Assembly (NCBI GenBank): GCA_002490995.1
Contig: DKVC01000129.1
Location: 1-11,049 of the forward strand
Direction: 5' to 3'
Source: Lachnospiraceae bacterium UBA7188
GTDB taxonomy: Bacteria; Bacillota; Clostridia; Lachnospirales; Lachnospiraceae
DNA length: 11,049 bases
Position numbers and translations under genes: made by a program. Positions 1-6,168 of the stretch are shown here, piece by piece. The notes under the pieces were generated by a model. It had not been told where the DNA came from, ran no database searches, and worked only from the letters and a program-made list of their open reading frames with translations. Positions within the stretch are counted from its first letter, which is position 1. Every line of letters begins with the position of its first letter.

Positions 1-177
1 ACCTTTTGACGCTCTAATCATAAAATCATCAATATTATAAAATGAATTCATTAATGCAAATAAAACCTTGCCAACAGTACTTTTTCCGGTATTATTGCTC
101 CCTGCAATTACCGTAATGCCGTCAAGGTCAATATCTGCCATACTGATCTTCGATATATTCTCAATGTGCAGCTTCAT
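1..177 (-). CDS. P-loop ATPase, N-terminal fragment (runs off the window)
   Basis: Only the first 59 codons are present; the gene continues past the left edge. The protein opens MKLHIENISKISMADIDLDG, the short beta-strand start typical of SMC/RecF/OLD-like ABC ATPases. A Walker A motif, GSNNTGKST, follows at residues 26-34. The ATG at 177 has a G-rich Shine-Dalgarno-like run (GGGGG) about 4 bases upstream, and a good promoter lies at 236-264. Family knowledge: proteins starting this way are usually 'AAA family ATPases' found in defence or repair loci (OLD, Septu, AbiL and similar). The subfamily cannot be decided without the Walker B half and the downstream partner. Its AT-rich composition resembles the ATPase at the right end rather than the uronate genes next to it. 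Confidence 0.75.
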   Translation of the reverse strand, partial: MKLHIENISKISMADIDLDGITVIAGSNNTGKSTVGKVLFALMNSFYNIDDFMIRASKG

Positions 178-235
178 GATACCCCCGTTTTATATTCCTG
201 TTGTCTTGAATAAAATGTGATATGGATTTATACTG

Positions 236-264
236 ATTCTAGCATTGTTCGCGGTAAAGTGCAA
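236..264 (-). promoter_or_regulatory. Sigma-A-type promoter for the left-edge ATPase
   Basis: Reading the minus strand, TTGCAC (259-264) is followed after exactly 17 bases by TAGAAT (236-241). This leaves a leader of roughly 50 bases before the ATG at 177. It sits downstream of the kdgK terminator, so the ATPase is probably transcribed independently. The match is by eye to the TTGACA/TATAAT consensus. Confidence 0.6.
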
Positions 265-343
265 GAAAATATGATATCACGTTATTATACAGTCTGTTTA
301 CTGTATATTTCTCTGCATATGACTTCTTTCAATGTTCTATGGC

Positions 344-377
344 AAAAAACCGCCACAGCGCACGCCGCAACGGTTTT
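344..377 (-). terminator. Rho-independent terminator of the uronate cluster
   Basis: On the minus strand, AAAACCG (371-377 complement) pairs with CGGTTTT (346-352 complement) around a GC-rich loop that can itself form GCG/CGC pairs. The stem runs directly into a U tract; six T in a row are read at 349-344. It lies about 107 bases beyond the kdgK stop. The 178-483 spacer otherwise holds the ATPase promoter and a 14-base near-duplicate (about 439-452) of the kdgK 3' end at 499-512. I see no gene there. Confidence 0.75.
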
Positions 378-483
378 CTCTTTTGTAAATTCTGTAAATA
401 CTGATATAAAGCAATCCATACCGTGGCTCTACATCCTTCCGAAAGCATCGCCTTCGCAGCGAACACGCGCAAAAGGCGCCGCC

Positions 484-1515
484 TTATCTCTGCACGCGGC
501 CGGAAGCATCGCCCCCTGCCAGTGTTTCCACCTCTTTCCTGGAGACCAGGTTGAAGTCGCCGGGAATGGTATGTTTCAGAGCGGAAGCCGCCACGCCGTA
601 TTCCAGGGCAGCCTTGAAATCCTTGCCGTCCAGCATGCCGCAGATAACGCCGCCTGCAAAGGAATCTCCGCCGCCTACACGGTCAACGATGGGGTGAATG
701 CTGTACTCCTTGGAGTGATAGAACTCTTTCGTATCCCTGGAGTAAATGCATGCGGACCAGCCGTTATCGGAAGCGGAATGGCTCACACGGAGAGAGGAAA
801 CACAGTATTCAAAATTGTAGTCAGCCACCATCTGCTCGAAAATGGACTTGTATCCGGCCAGCTCCAGATCACCGCTGGTGACATCCGTCTTGCCGGGCTT
901 GTAGCCAAGCACCAGCTCGGCATCCTCTTCGTTTCCGATGCACACATCAACATACTGCATCAGGTTCTTCATCACCTTCTGCGCTTTCTCGGACGTCCAC
1001 AGCTTCTTGCGGAAGTTCAGGTCTACGGAAACCTTTACGCCATGCTTCTTTGCAGCCTTCAATGCTTCCTCGGTCAGCGCAGCAGCCGCATCGGATACGG
1101 CAGGGGTAATTCCTGTGAAGTGGAACCAGTCTGCCCCCTCAAAAATAGCGTCAAAATCAAAGTCTGCCGCCGTTGCCGTGGAGATGGAGGAATGCGCCCT
1201 GTCATATACTACCTTGGAAGGCCTCATGGAAGAGCCGCTCTCCAGATAATAGATCCCCAGCCTCTCGCCGCATCTAGCAATATGCTTTGTCCCTACATTG
1301 TATTTCCTCAGCGCCGCCACTGCGCACTCGCCGATCTCATTGTCAGGCACTGCGGTCACGAACTCCGCGTCATGTCCGTAATTTGCCAGAGACACTGCCA
1401 CATTGGCTTCCCCGCCGCCGTAATTCACGTCAAACTCATCCGCCTGAATAAATTTTTCAAAATTGGGAGTGGACAGCCTCAGCATGATCTCACCCATGGT
1501 AATTACTTTCGCCAT
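484..1515 (-). CDS. kdgK: 2-keto-3-deoxygluconate kinase, PfkB/ribokinase family
   Basis: KdgK phosphorylates 2-keto-3-deoxygluconate (KDG) to KDPG with ATP, the step before aldol cleavage; it is cytosolic. The 343-residue length fits the PfkB carbohydrate kinase family. The sugar-binding GGGEAN motif lies near residues 34-39. The second PfkB signature appears as DRVGGGDSF at 278-286, with D284 as the expected catalytic base. The usual form is DTxGAGD, but DRVGGGD is a variant I associate with Firmicute KDG kinases. I chose ATG 1515 over the in-frame TTG at 1524 because AAAGGA lies about 10 bases before the ATG but only about 2 before the TTG. It is the last gene of the cluster and is followed by a terminator. 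The aldolase neighbour makes KDG kinase more likely than fructokinase or another PfkB sugar kinase. Confidence 0.9.
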   Translation of the reverse strand: MAKVITMGEIMLRLSTPNFEKFIQADEFDVNYGGGEANVAVSLANYGHDAEFVTAVPDNEIGECAVAALRKYNVGTKHIARCGERLGIYYLESGSSMRPSKVVYDRAHSSISTATAADFDFDAIFEGADWFHFTGITPAVSDAAAALTEEALKAAKKHGVKVSVDLNFRKKLWTSEKAQKVMKNLMQYVDVCIGNEEDAELVLGYKPGKTDVTSGDLELAGYKSIFEQMVADYNFEYCVSSLRVSHSASDNGWSACIYSRDTKEFYHSKEYSIHPIVDRVGGGDSFAGGVICGMLDGKDFKAALEYGVAASALKHTIPGDFNLVSRKEVETLAGGDASGRVQR

Positions 1516-1545
1516 TGTTGTCAAATCCTTTCATAATGTTATGTC

Positions 1546-1596
1546 TTATCGGAAGCTATCCCTTCGCTTCCGATAAAAGGCGCGTCTCTTTGCGCC
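1546..1596 (-). other. Two tandem hairpins between kdgA and kdgK
   Basis: A perfect 11-bp inverted repeat (TTATCGGAAGC at 1546-1556, GCTTCCGATAA at 1566-1576) encloses a 9-base loop. Beside it, GGCGC (1579-1583) pairs with GCGCC (1592-1596). In the message these come after the kdgA stop and before the kdgK ribosome-binding site. No U run follows, so this is not a classical terminator. An mRNA-stabilising or processing element, or a palindromic repeat, fits better. Confidence 0.65.
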
Positions 1597-1611
1597 GCAT
1601 TTCATACCAGT

Positions 1612-2568
1612 TTACTTCTGGAGAAGATGCACTGCAAAGCCGCCGATTTCTTCCTTCAGATAGATGGCATTGATCTTGTCACCCTTCATGATAGGCTCTT
1701 CAAACTCCACACCAAGCACAGTGCTCATGTAATTGATAGCCCTCACGATATAATTCGTCCTGATGGCAATATGCCCGTGGGTTCCTCTACCCTTCGCATT
1801 CAGTACTTCCACAATAGTGCCTGCAAAACTGCCGCTGTTCCCCACCTTCACAGGCGTACCGAACAGGAATGCCAGACGGTTTACAGTCTTGTCCGCCTCT
1901 TCCTTGCTCTCGGAATTAATGCCGATATGCGCAAGTTCGAAGCCCAGCATGGTCTGAACCGCTTCCCTGGTCAGCTGCTCAATCTTGTCCCACTCGCCTG
2001 CATTGATCAGGTCGCCGGGAACCATCCAGGAACCGCCGCATGCGATGATCTTGTTGAAATCAAGGTAAGAAGTCAGGTTCTTGGCATTGATGCCGCCGGT
2101 AGGCATGAATTTCATATTCACATAGGGGGCAGCCATGGCCTTGATCTTGGCAAGTCCGCCGGACTGCTCAGCCGGGAAGAACTTCACCACGTCCAGACCC
2201 AGTTCAATGGCCTGCTCAATATCGGATGGGCTGGAGGTGCCGGGGGTGATGGGCACGTTTTTCTCAATACAGTACTTCACTGTTCTGGGATTCAATCCGG
2301 GGCTGACGATGAATTTCGCACCGGCTTCCACTGCCGCGTCAACCTGCTCTGCGTTCAGTACGGTACCGGCACCCACACACATATCAGGAAAGTTTGTGGT
2401 CATGATCCTGATGGCCTCCGCAGCCGCACTGGTACGGAACGTAACCTCCGCACAGGGGAGTCCGCCTGCGCACAGCGCCTTCGCCAGGGGAAGCGCGTCC
2501 TCGGCCCTGTCAATCTTTACAACAGGTACAATACCGATTTTACTGATTTGCTCTAATACAGCGTTCAT
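1612..2568 (-). CDS. kdgA: KDPG/KHG aldolase with C-terminal VOC-like domain
   Basis: This enzyme cleaves 2-keto-3-deoxy-6-phosphogluconate into pyruvate and glyceraldehyde 3-phosphate, a class I (Schiff-base) reaction in the cytosol. Residues 1-208 form the KDPG aldolase barrel. Visible landmarks are E41 in AEVTF, GAGTV at 66-70, SPG at 89-91, the Schiff-base K129 in VVKFFPAE and PTGGIN at 156-161. Stand-alone KDPG aldolases are about 205-215 residues; this protein has 318. Residues 210-318 look like two beta-alpha-beta-beta-beta modules of the vicinal oxygen chelate (glyoxalase) fold, starting at AHIGIN (213) and GHIAIRT (265). H214, E254, H266 and H314 are possible metal ligands, which is inference. 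I chose ATG 2568 over the upstream in-frame start at 2625 because GAGGG lies about 5 bases before it and the aldolase fold starts there. The role of the extra domain is unknown. Confidence 0.92.
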   Translation of the reverse strand: MNAVLEQISKIGIVPVVKIDRAEDALPLAKALCAGGLPCAEVTFRTSAAAEAIRIMTTNFPDMCVGAGTVLNAEQVDAAVEAGAKFIVSPGLNPRTVKYCIEKNVPITPGTSSPSDIEQAIELGLDVVKFFPAEQSGGLAKIKAMAAPYVNMKFMPTGGINAKNLTSYLDFNKIIACGGSWMVPGDLINAGEWDKIEQLTREAVQTMLGFELAHIGINSESKEEADKTVNRLAFLFGTPVKVGNSGSFAGTIVEVLNAKGRGTHGHIAIRTNYIVRAINYMSTVLGVEFEEPIMKGDKINAIYLKEEIGGFAVHLLQK

Positions 2569-2636
2569 TTTTCCCTCTTTTCCGCATGTCCGCACATGCT
2601 TTTTCATTATTTCATGCCGGTCCACTCAACCCCTCT

Positions 2637-2656
2637 GGAATTGTCGCAGACATTTC
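2637..2656 (-). repeat. Single copy of the ~20-bp GAAATgtctGCGaCAATTcc repeat unit
   Basis: The minus-strand unit GAAATGTCTGCGACAATTCC lies immediately after the stop codon of the isomerase gene (2658). It is closely related to the tandem units at 4592-4635. The ends are imperfect inverted repeats (GGAAAT/ATTCC). See the 4592-4663 entry for the family. Confidence 0.6.
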
Positions 2657-2657
2657 C

Positions 2658-3296
2658 TTATGCCAGCACTTCCTTAACTGCCTCCGCAATCTTGTCACAT
2701 TTGCAGTTTGCAAAGAAATACTCCCGGAACTTTGCTCCTGACAGAGCGCCCTTTACCAGTTCCCTGTCCAGATTCTTTAAGATGGTTACCATATCAGTAT
2801 GGGTTACTTCTTTTACTTTATCCAATATTTTCTTATTTCTCTGCTCAGGCTCCACTCTCTCGGGGGGATATCCGCCGCCACCGGGAGCACAGAACAGCTT
2901 TTCAAAAATATACTGGAGGTTCAATTCGCCGCCCCACCCGAAATTCTCCGCGAACGGAAGGGCAACGCAATTGCCATCGTTAACCTGGGAGAAAAGATAG
3001 GCATCCAGAGGAGACTCAATATGCCCGCACAGCACCCTGGGGAAGGAATTGCATGCCAGCATGGCGCCTTCTCCGGTACCGCAGCCTGTAATACAAAAAT
3101 CCGCCGCGCCCGAGTTCAGCAGTACCGCCGCAAGGATGCCGTTCTGCACATAGGTCAGGGAGTTGGGATCTTCTGCACCGCACATACCATAATTATACAC
3201 TTCATGTCCCATGGGTTCAACTACATTTTTCAAAGTCGTACAAATCAGCTCGTTCTTGGCGGCCTGACTGTTTTCGTTTATCAATGCTATCTTCAT
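2658..3296 (-). CDS. RpiB/LacA/LacB-family sugar isomerase, probable DhuI type
   Basis: The family signature GCGTGEGAMLACNSFPRVLC (residues 71-90) matches the RpiB/LacAB catalytic loop, with C72 as the expected catalytic base. The protein has 212 residues, whereas ribose-5-phosphate isomerase B is about 150. The extra C-terminal region (from about 133, with GGGGYPPERVEPE) is characteristic of a longer subgroup. Known family fact: streptococcal DhuI, which isomerises 4-deoxy-L-threo-5-hexosulose-uronate from glycosaminoglycan breakdown, belongs to this fold. Given the KdgA, KdgK and KduD/DhuD neighbours, the same job is the best inference here. A ribose or galactose-6-phosphate isomerase is less likely because no partner genes are nearby. 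Its start is well supported by GGAGG 8 bases before ATG 3296. A 448-bp structured spacer precedes it. Confidence 0.8.
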   Translation of the reverse strand: MKIALINENSQAAKNELICTTLKNVVEPMGHEVYNYGMCGAEDPNSLTYVQNGILAAVLLNSGAADFCITGCGTGEGAMLACNSFPRVLCGHIESPLDAYLFSQVNDGNCVALPFAENFGWGGELNLQYIFEKLFCAPGGGGYPPERVEPEQRNKKILDKVKEVTHTDMVTILKNLDRELVKGALSGAKFREYFFANCKCDKIAEAVKEVLA

Positions 3297-3454
3297 TTAA
3301 ATTGCCTCCGTTGATTCACATTTTGTGTCTGGCTCTGACATATGTTTTGCTGCCGTATTGCGCATTCTGCCGATTCTCTGCCTGCCAGACAACCTGACAG
3401 CCAATTGGGAGAATAGTAAACTCTTCCACTGGCCTGTTTCTCTCATCATGCGGA

Positions 3455-3668
3455 TAAACGCTGCAATGCTTCGCCTTCCGGCGGCGTTTACCACATCGTA
3501 TAAGCCGACAGCCGGTTTGCTCTGCAGATATGGCATCCGGCTGTCAGCTTATTTGGTACTGAAAACAGCGTGTTTCAAAAGTGTCCTGATTCAGTTGACA
3601 CTTTCTGCTGGTTACATCTTTTATACGCGTGGGCACATTGATTCCTGACAGTAGAAGCACCGCTTCTA
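3455..3668 (-). other. Structured spacer with four hairpins upstream of the DhuI-like gene
   Basis: The 448-bp gap 3297-3744 has no convincing gene. Four inverted repeats fall within 214 bp. TAAACGC/GCGTTTA is at 3455-3461 and 3484-3490. A 16-bp arm pair is at 3500-3515 and 3537-3552; its single mismatch becomes a G-U pair in the minus-strand transcript. AAAGTGTC/GACACTTT is at 3578-3585 and 3597-3604. TAGAAGC-ACC-GCTTCTA is at 3652-3668. A partial palindrome, TGAAAACAGCGTGTTTCA, is at 3560-3577. No U tract follows the large stem, so a terminator is not favoured. Possible roles are a folded leader, an RNA-processing region that uncouples the two halves of the cluster, or a cluster of palindromic repeats. 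No known riboswitch class is recognised. Confidence 0.55.
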
Positions 3669-3678
3669 TTGTATGCTG

Positions 3679-3718
3679 CTCTTTTGCCTCACATTGCACC
3701 AGCGTTCACTCGTTATAC
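3679..3718 (-). repeat. Dispersed repeat, copy A (GTATAACGAGTGA...)
   Basis: Aligned with 6080-6118, this segment matches at 33 of 39 positions with one gap. The shared core CACTCGTTATAC is identical in both. Copy A lies just after the dehydrogenase stop (3745), at the start of the structured spacer. Both copies have the same orientation relative to the cluster. The function is unknown. Confidence 0.6.
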
Positions 3719-3744
3719 TTACTGGTTGGCAAATGCTTTTGGCC

Positions 3745-4548
3745 TTACTCGGGCTGCTTTCCGATATAAGCCAGGATGCCGCCGTCCACATACAGGATAT
3801 GTCCGTTTACGGCATTGGAAGCTTCGGAAGCCAGGAATACTGCGGGCCCGGTCAGCTCTTCCGGCTTTAACCACCTGTTGGCAGGAGTCTTGGCGCAGAT
3901 GAACTGGTCGAAAGGATGTCTGCTGCCGTCGGGCTGAATCTCACGAAGGGGAGCCGTCTGCGGCGTCTCAATGTAACCGGGTCCAAGGCCGTTGCACTGG
4001 ATGTTGTACCGGCCGTACTCGGAACAGATATTCCTGGTCAGCATCTTCAGTCCTCCCTTTGCGGAAGCATATGCGGATACTGTCTCACGGCCAAGCTCGG
4101 ACATCATGGAGCAGATGTTGATAATCTTGCCGTGGCCCTTCTTGATCATGGAAGGAATGACAGCCTTGGATACGATGAAAGGACCATTTAAGTCGATGTC
4201 GATTACCTGACGGAACTGGGCCGCAGTCATCTCGGTCATGGGAATTCTCTTGATGATTCCTGCGTTGTTTACCAGGATATCGATGACACCCACTTCCTTC
4301 TCAATCTGTGCAACCAGGGCGTTTACGGCGTCTTCATTGGTCACGTCACACACATAGCCGTGAGCCTTGATGCCCTTCTCTTCATAAGCTGCCAGCCCCT
4401 TGTCCACCAGCTCCTGATTGATATCATTGAAGCAGATGGTTGCGCCGCACTCCGCATAAGCGGAAGCGATGGCAAATCCGATTCCGTAAGATGCACCTGT
4501 TACCAGTGCTACTTTTCCCTGCAGTGAAAAATTTGTAAATTCTGACAT
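3745..4548 (-). CDS. kduD: SDR-family 2,5-diketo-3-deoxygluconate reductase (KduD/DhuD type)
   Basis: The product is a short-chain dehydrogenase expected to reduce 3-deoxy-D-glycero-2,5-hexodiulosonate to KDG with NAD(P)H. All SDR landmarks are present: TGASYGIG at 17-24 for the dinucleotide, NNAG at 94-97, and the catalytic S147, Y160 and K164 (YASAK). The length of 267 residues is normal. The C-terminal half, from the catalytic region to VDGGILAYIGKQP, closely resembles streptococcal proteins labelled gluconate 5-dehydrogenase, one of which was later recognised as DhuD in glycosaminoglycan-uronate breakdown. The neighbouring KduI, DhuI-like, KdgK and KdgA genes support the uronate role over gluconate oxidation. 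The start ATG 4548 has AAGGAGG about 10 bases upstream. Cofactor preference and the KduD versus DhuD label cannot be settled from sequence alone. Confidence 0.88.
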   Translation of the reverse strand: MSEFTNFSLQGKVALVTGASYGIGFAIASAYAECGATICFNDINQELVDKGLAAYEEKGIKAHGYVCDVTNEDAVNALVAQIEKEVGVIDILVNNAGIIKRIPMTEMTAAQFRQVIDIDLNGPFIVSKAVIPSMIKKGHGKIINICSMMSELGRETVSAYASAKGGLKMLTRNICSEYGRYNIQCNGLGPGYIETPQTAPLREIQPDGSRHPFDQFICAKTPANRWLKPEELTGPAVFLASEASNAVNGHILYVDGGILAYIGKQPE

Positions 4549-4591
4549 TTTTATTTCTCCTCCTTATATTGATTTCCTTTGTTCCATTTTA

Positions 4592-4663
4592 AAAATTGCC
4601 GAAGACATTTCTTACGAAATTGTCGCAGCTATTTCACAGGAATTGTTTTCAGCAATTCCTGTG
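4592..4663 (-). repeat. Tandem 23-24-bp repeat units ending in a perfect 11-bp hairpin
   Basis: Between the GNAT stop and the dehydrogenase start lie two related units, read on the minus strand as GAAATAGCTGCGACAATTTC (4616-4635) and GAAATGTCTTCGGCAATTTT (4592-4611). They are spaced at a 24-base period. Next to them a perfect hairpin, CACAGGAATTG/CAATTCCTGTG (4635-4645 and 4653-4663, 7-base loop), has the same GGAATTG...ATTCC layout and looks like a third, more symmetrical unit. A further copy is at 2637-2656. All copies lie in spacers directly after stop codons. A role in RNA processing or stability, or a REP-like mobile repeat, is inference. Confidence 0.65.
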
Positions 4664-4673
4664 TACCTGTCTG

Positions 4674-5141
4674 TCAGCCGTCCTGCGGCTTCTTTTCCAA
4701 AGGCAGATCCAGCCGCATGACAATCTCGTCTCTCTCCACTTCCCCGGTGGCTCGGAAACCCGCTTTTTCATATACATGCATGGCAACGGTATTTTCCGGA
4801 TGGCAGTTCAGAATCAGAAAATCATACTTTCCGGACTCCTCCGCCATGCGGATGATCTGTTCCACGGCGCAGGTGCCATACCCTTGCTTCCGGTGTTCCT
4901 CCGAAATCATAATGCGCCATATCACAAGGCACCTCTCCTCCAGGTCTTCATCCAGCATCATAAAACCCACCGGTTTCTCTTCCCGGTAAATGGCGAAGGG
5001 ATATACGTCCCCTGCCTCCCGATAGAGCCACGCCTGAGCCAGCGAATAAGCGTTTGATGCCACAAAGCGTTCCTTTTCCGGACGCTTCATATGCACAATC
5101 CCATCGAAATTATCCTCTGTTATCTTCTCAAAATGTATCAT
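4674..5141 (-). CDS. GNAT-family N-acetyltransferase (diamine/polyamine-like)
   Basis: The 155-residue protein is one GNAT domain. The acetyl-CoA pyrophosphate loop is RKQGYGT at 84-90, preceded by the strand LVIWRIMIS. The C-terminal YEKAGF at 124-129 supplies the usual general-acid tyrosine (Y124). The layout, including the early FVASN segment and the NCHPEN..A..VYEKAGF block, resembles BltD/PaiA-type diamine and spermidine acetyltransferases. The substrate is not shown by the sequence. The ATG at 5141 lies 13 bases after the kduI stop with GGAGA just upstream, so the two genes are probably translated from one message. An acetyltransferase between two enzymes of one pathway is unexpected. 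It may be a passenger, or may act on a sugar or amine produced during polymer breakdown. Confidence 0.82.
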   Translation of the reverse strand: MIHFEKITEDNFDGIVHMKRPEKERFVASNAYSLAQAWLYREAGDVYPFAIYREEKPVGFMMLDEDLEERCLVIWRIMISEEHRKQGYGTCAVEQIIRMAEESGKYDFLILNCHPENTVAMHVYEKAGFRATGEVERDEIVMRLDLPLEKKPQDG

Positions 5142-5154
5142 GGTGCTGTCTCCG

Positions 5155-6015
5155 TCACATCAGGTCCTTCATGGCAACGCCGTCCATATCGTCGAAATCC
5201 TGATTCTCCCCGACCATGCCCCAGATAAAGGTATAAGCCCTGGATCCGCATCCCGAATGGATGGACCAGCTGGGAGAAATCACGGCTTCCTCATTTCTCA
5301 TAACAATGTGGCGGGTCTCCTGGGGCTCACCCATGTAATGCATGACGAAAGCGTCTTCCGGCATCTCGAAATACAGATACACCTCCATGCGTCTGTCATG
5401 GGTATGGCAGGGCATGGTGTTCCACACGCTTCCGGGCTCCAGTTTGGTCATGCCCATCTCCAGCTGGCAGCTCTCCACCTGGCCGGGAAGAATGTATTTG
5501 CAGATGACGCGGTGATTGGCGTCCTCCAGGCAGCCAAGCTCCACCTTGTTCTCATCCTTCACAATAACCACGCCTTCCTCCGGGGCTCCTTCCGGCTTAA
5601 TCAGCACGGTAGGACAGGTTCTGTGGGCCGGTGCGGAATTCAGATAAAACTTTGCAGGCTGAGAGGCATCCTCGCTGGCAAAGACAATCTCCTTCGAGCC
5701 CATGCCAATGTACATGGCCTCCTTGAAGCCTACTTTATAAACCCTTCCGTCCACAGTGATGGTTCCCGCGCCCCCGATATTGATGACGCCTAACTCTCTT
5801 CTCTGGCAGAAATACTCCGCCCGAAGCTCATCGCCCGCCTTCAGGGCAATGGGCTCCACGGGCACCGCCGCACCTGTAATGATTCTGTCAATGTGGCTGT
5901 ATACCAGTTTGATCTCGCCCGGCACGAAGAGATTCTGAATCAGAAACTCCTCTCTGAGCCGCTCTGTGGTATAGTGCTTTACATCTCTTGGGGATACTGC
6001 TGTTCTAAGTTCCAC
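5155..6015 (-). CDS. kduI: 5-keto-4-deoxyuronate isomerase
   Basis: KduI converts 5-keto-4-deoxyuronate (from unsaturated galacturonate or glucuronate) to 2,5-diketo-3-deoxygluconate. It is a cupin-fold zinc enzyme of about 280 residues; this one has 286. The metal-binding set is visible as H204 and H206 in MPCHTHDRRMEVY, E211 in the same motif, and H253 in SPSWSIHSG. The C-terminal FIWGMVGENQDFDDMD block is strongly conserved in the family. The start is a GTG at 6015, supported by AGAGAGG about 7 bases upstream; no better ATG is near. It is the first gene of the cluster, behind a long regulatory spacer with a catabolite-repression-like site. The overlap in function with the RpiB-like gene at 2658-3296 is notable. 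Confidence 0.95.
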   Translation of the reverse strand: MELRTAVSPRDVKHYTTERLREEFLIQNLFVPGEIKLVYSHIDRIITGAAVPVEPIALKAGDELRAEYFCQRRELGVINIGGAGTITVDGRVYKVGFKEAMYIGMGSKEIVFASEDASQPAKFYLNSAPAHRTCPTVLIKPEGAPEEGVVIVKDENKVELGCLEDANHRVICKYILPGQVESCQLEMGMTKLEPGSVWNTMPCHTHDRRMEVYLYFEMPEDAFVMHYMGEPQETRHIVMRNEEAVISPSWSIHSGCGSRAYTFIWGMVGENQDFDDMDGVAMKDLM

Positions 6016-6079
6016 GTTGATACCTCTCTTTCTGTCTGGATTTACCTGCGTTTATACCCGTAAGCGCATTCTTTTGCCA

Positions 6080-6118
6080 CTCTTTTGCTCTAATCGCAGA
6101 AGCGCTCACTCGTTATAC
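6080..6118 (-). repeat. Dispersed repeat, copy B (GTATAACGAGTGA...) in the kduI leader
   Basis: This is the partner of 3679-3718 (33 of 39 positions identical). It lies about 65 bases upstream of the kduI GTG, inside the probable leader. GTTATAC (6112-6118) can also pair with GTATAAC at 6147-6153. The two copies precede the two halves of the cluster, which suggests either a shared RNA or protein recognition element or a dispersed repeat. Confidence 0.55.
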
Positions 6119-6168
6119 AGTTACGTTATAATGCTTCCGAGCGCGAGTATAACCTGGGAACTGCCGGA

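Noticed and set aside
1309..1515. DRVGGGD in place of DTxGAGD in the kinase as a sign of lost activity
   Set aside because: The catalytic aspartate is kept and I associate this variant with Firmicute KDG kinases, so it is not treated as damage.
217..1536. Long plus-strand open frame opposite kdgK
   Set aside because: It is the antisense of a well-supported PfkB kinase, has low-complexity mixed composition and no family signature.
3297..3536. 79-codon minus-strand open frame directly before the DhuI-like start
   Set aside because: No ribosome-binding site, no recognisable family, and it overlaps two of the hairpins; it looks like an accidental open frame in a structured spacer.
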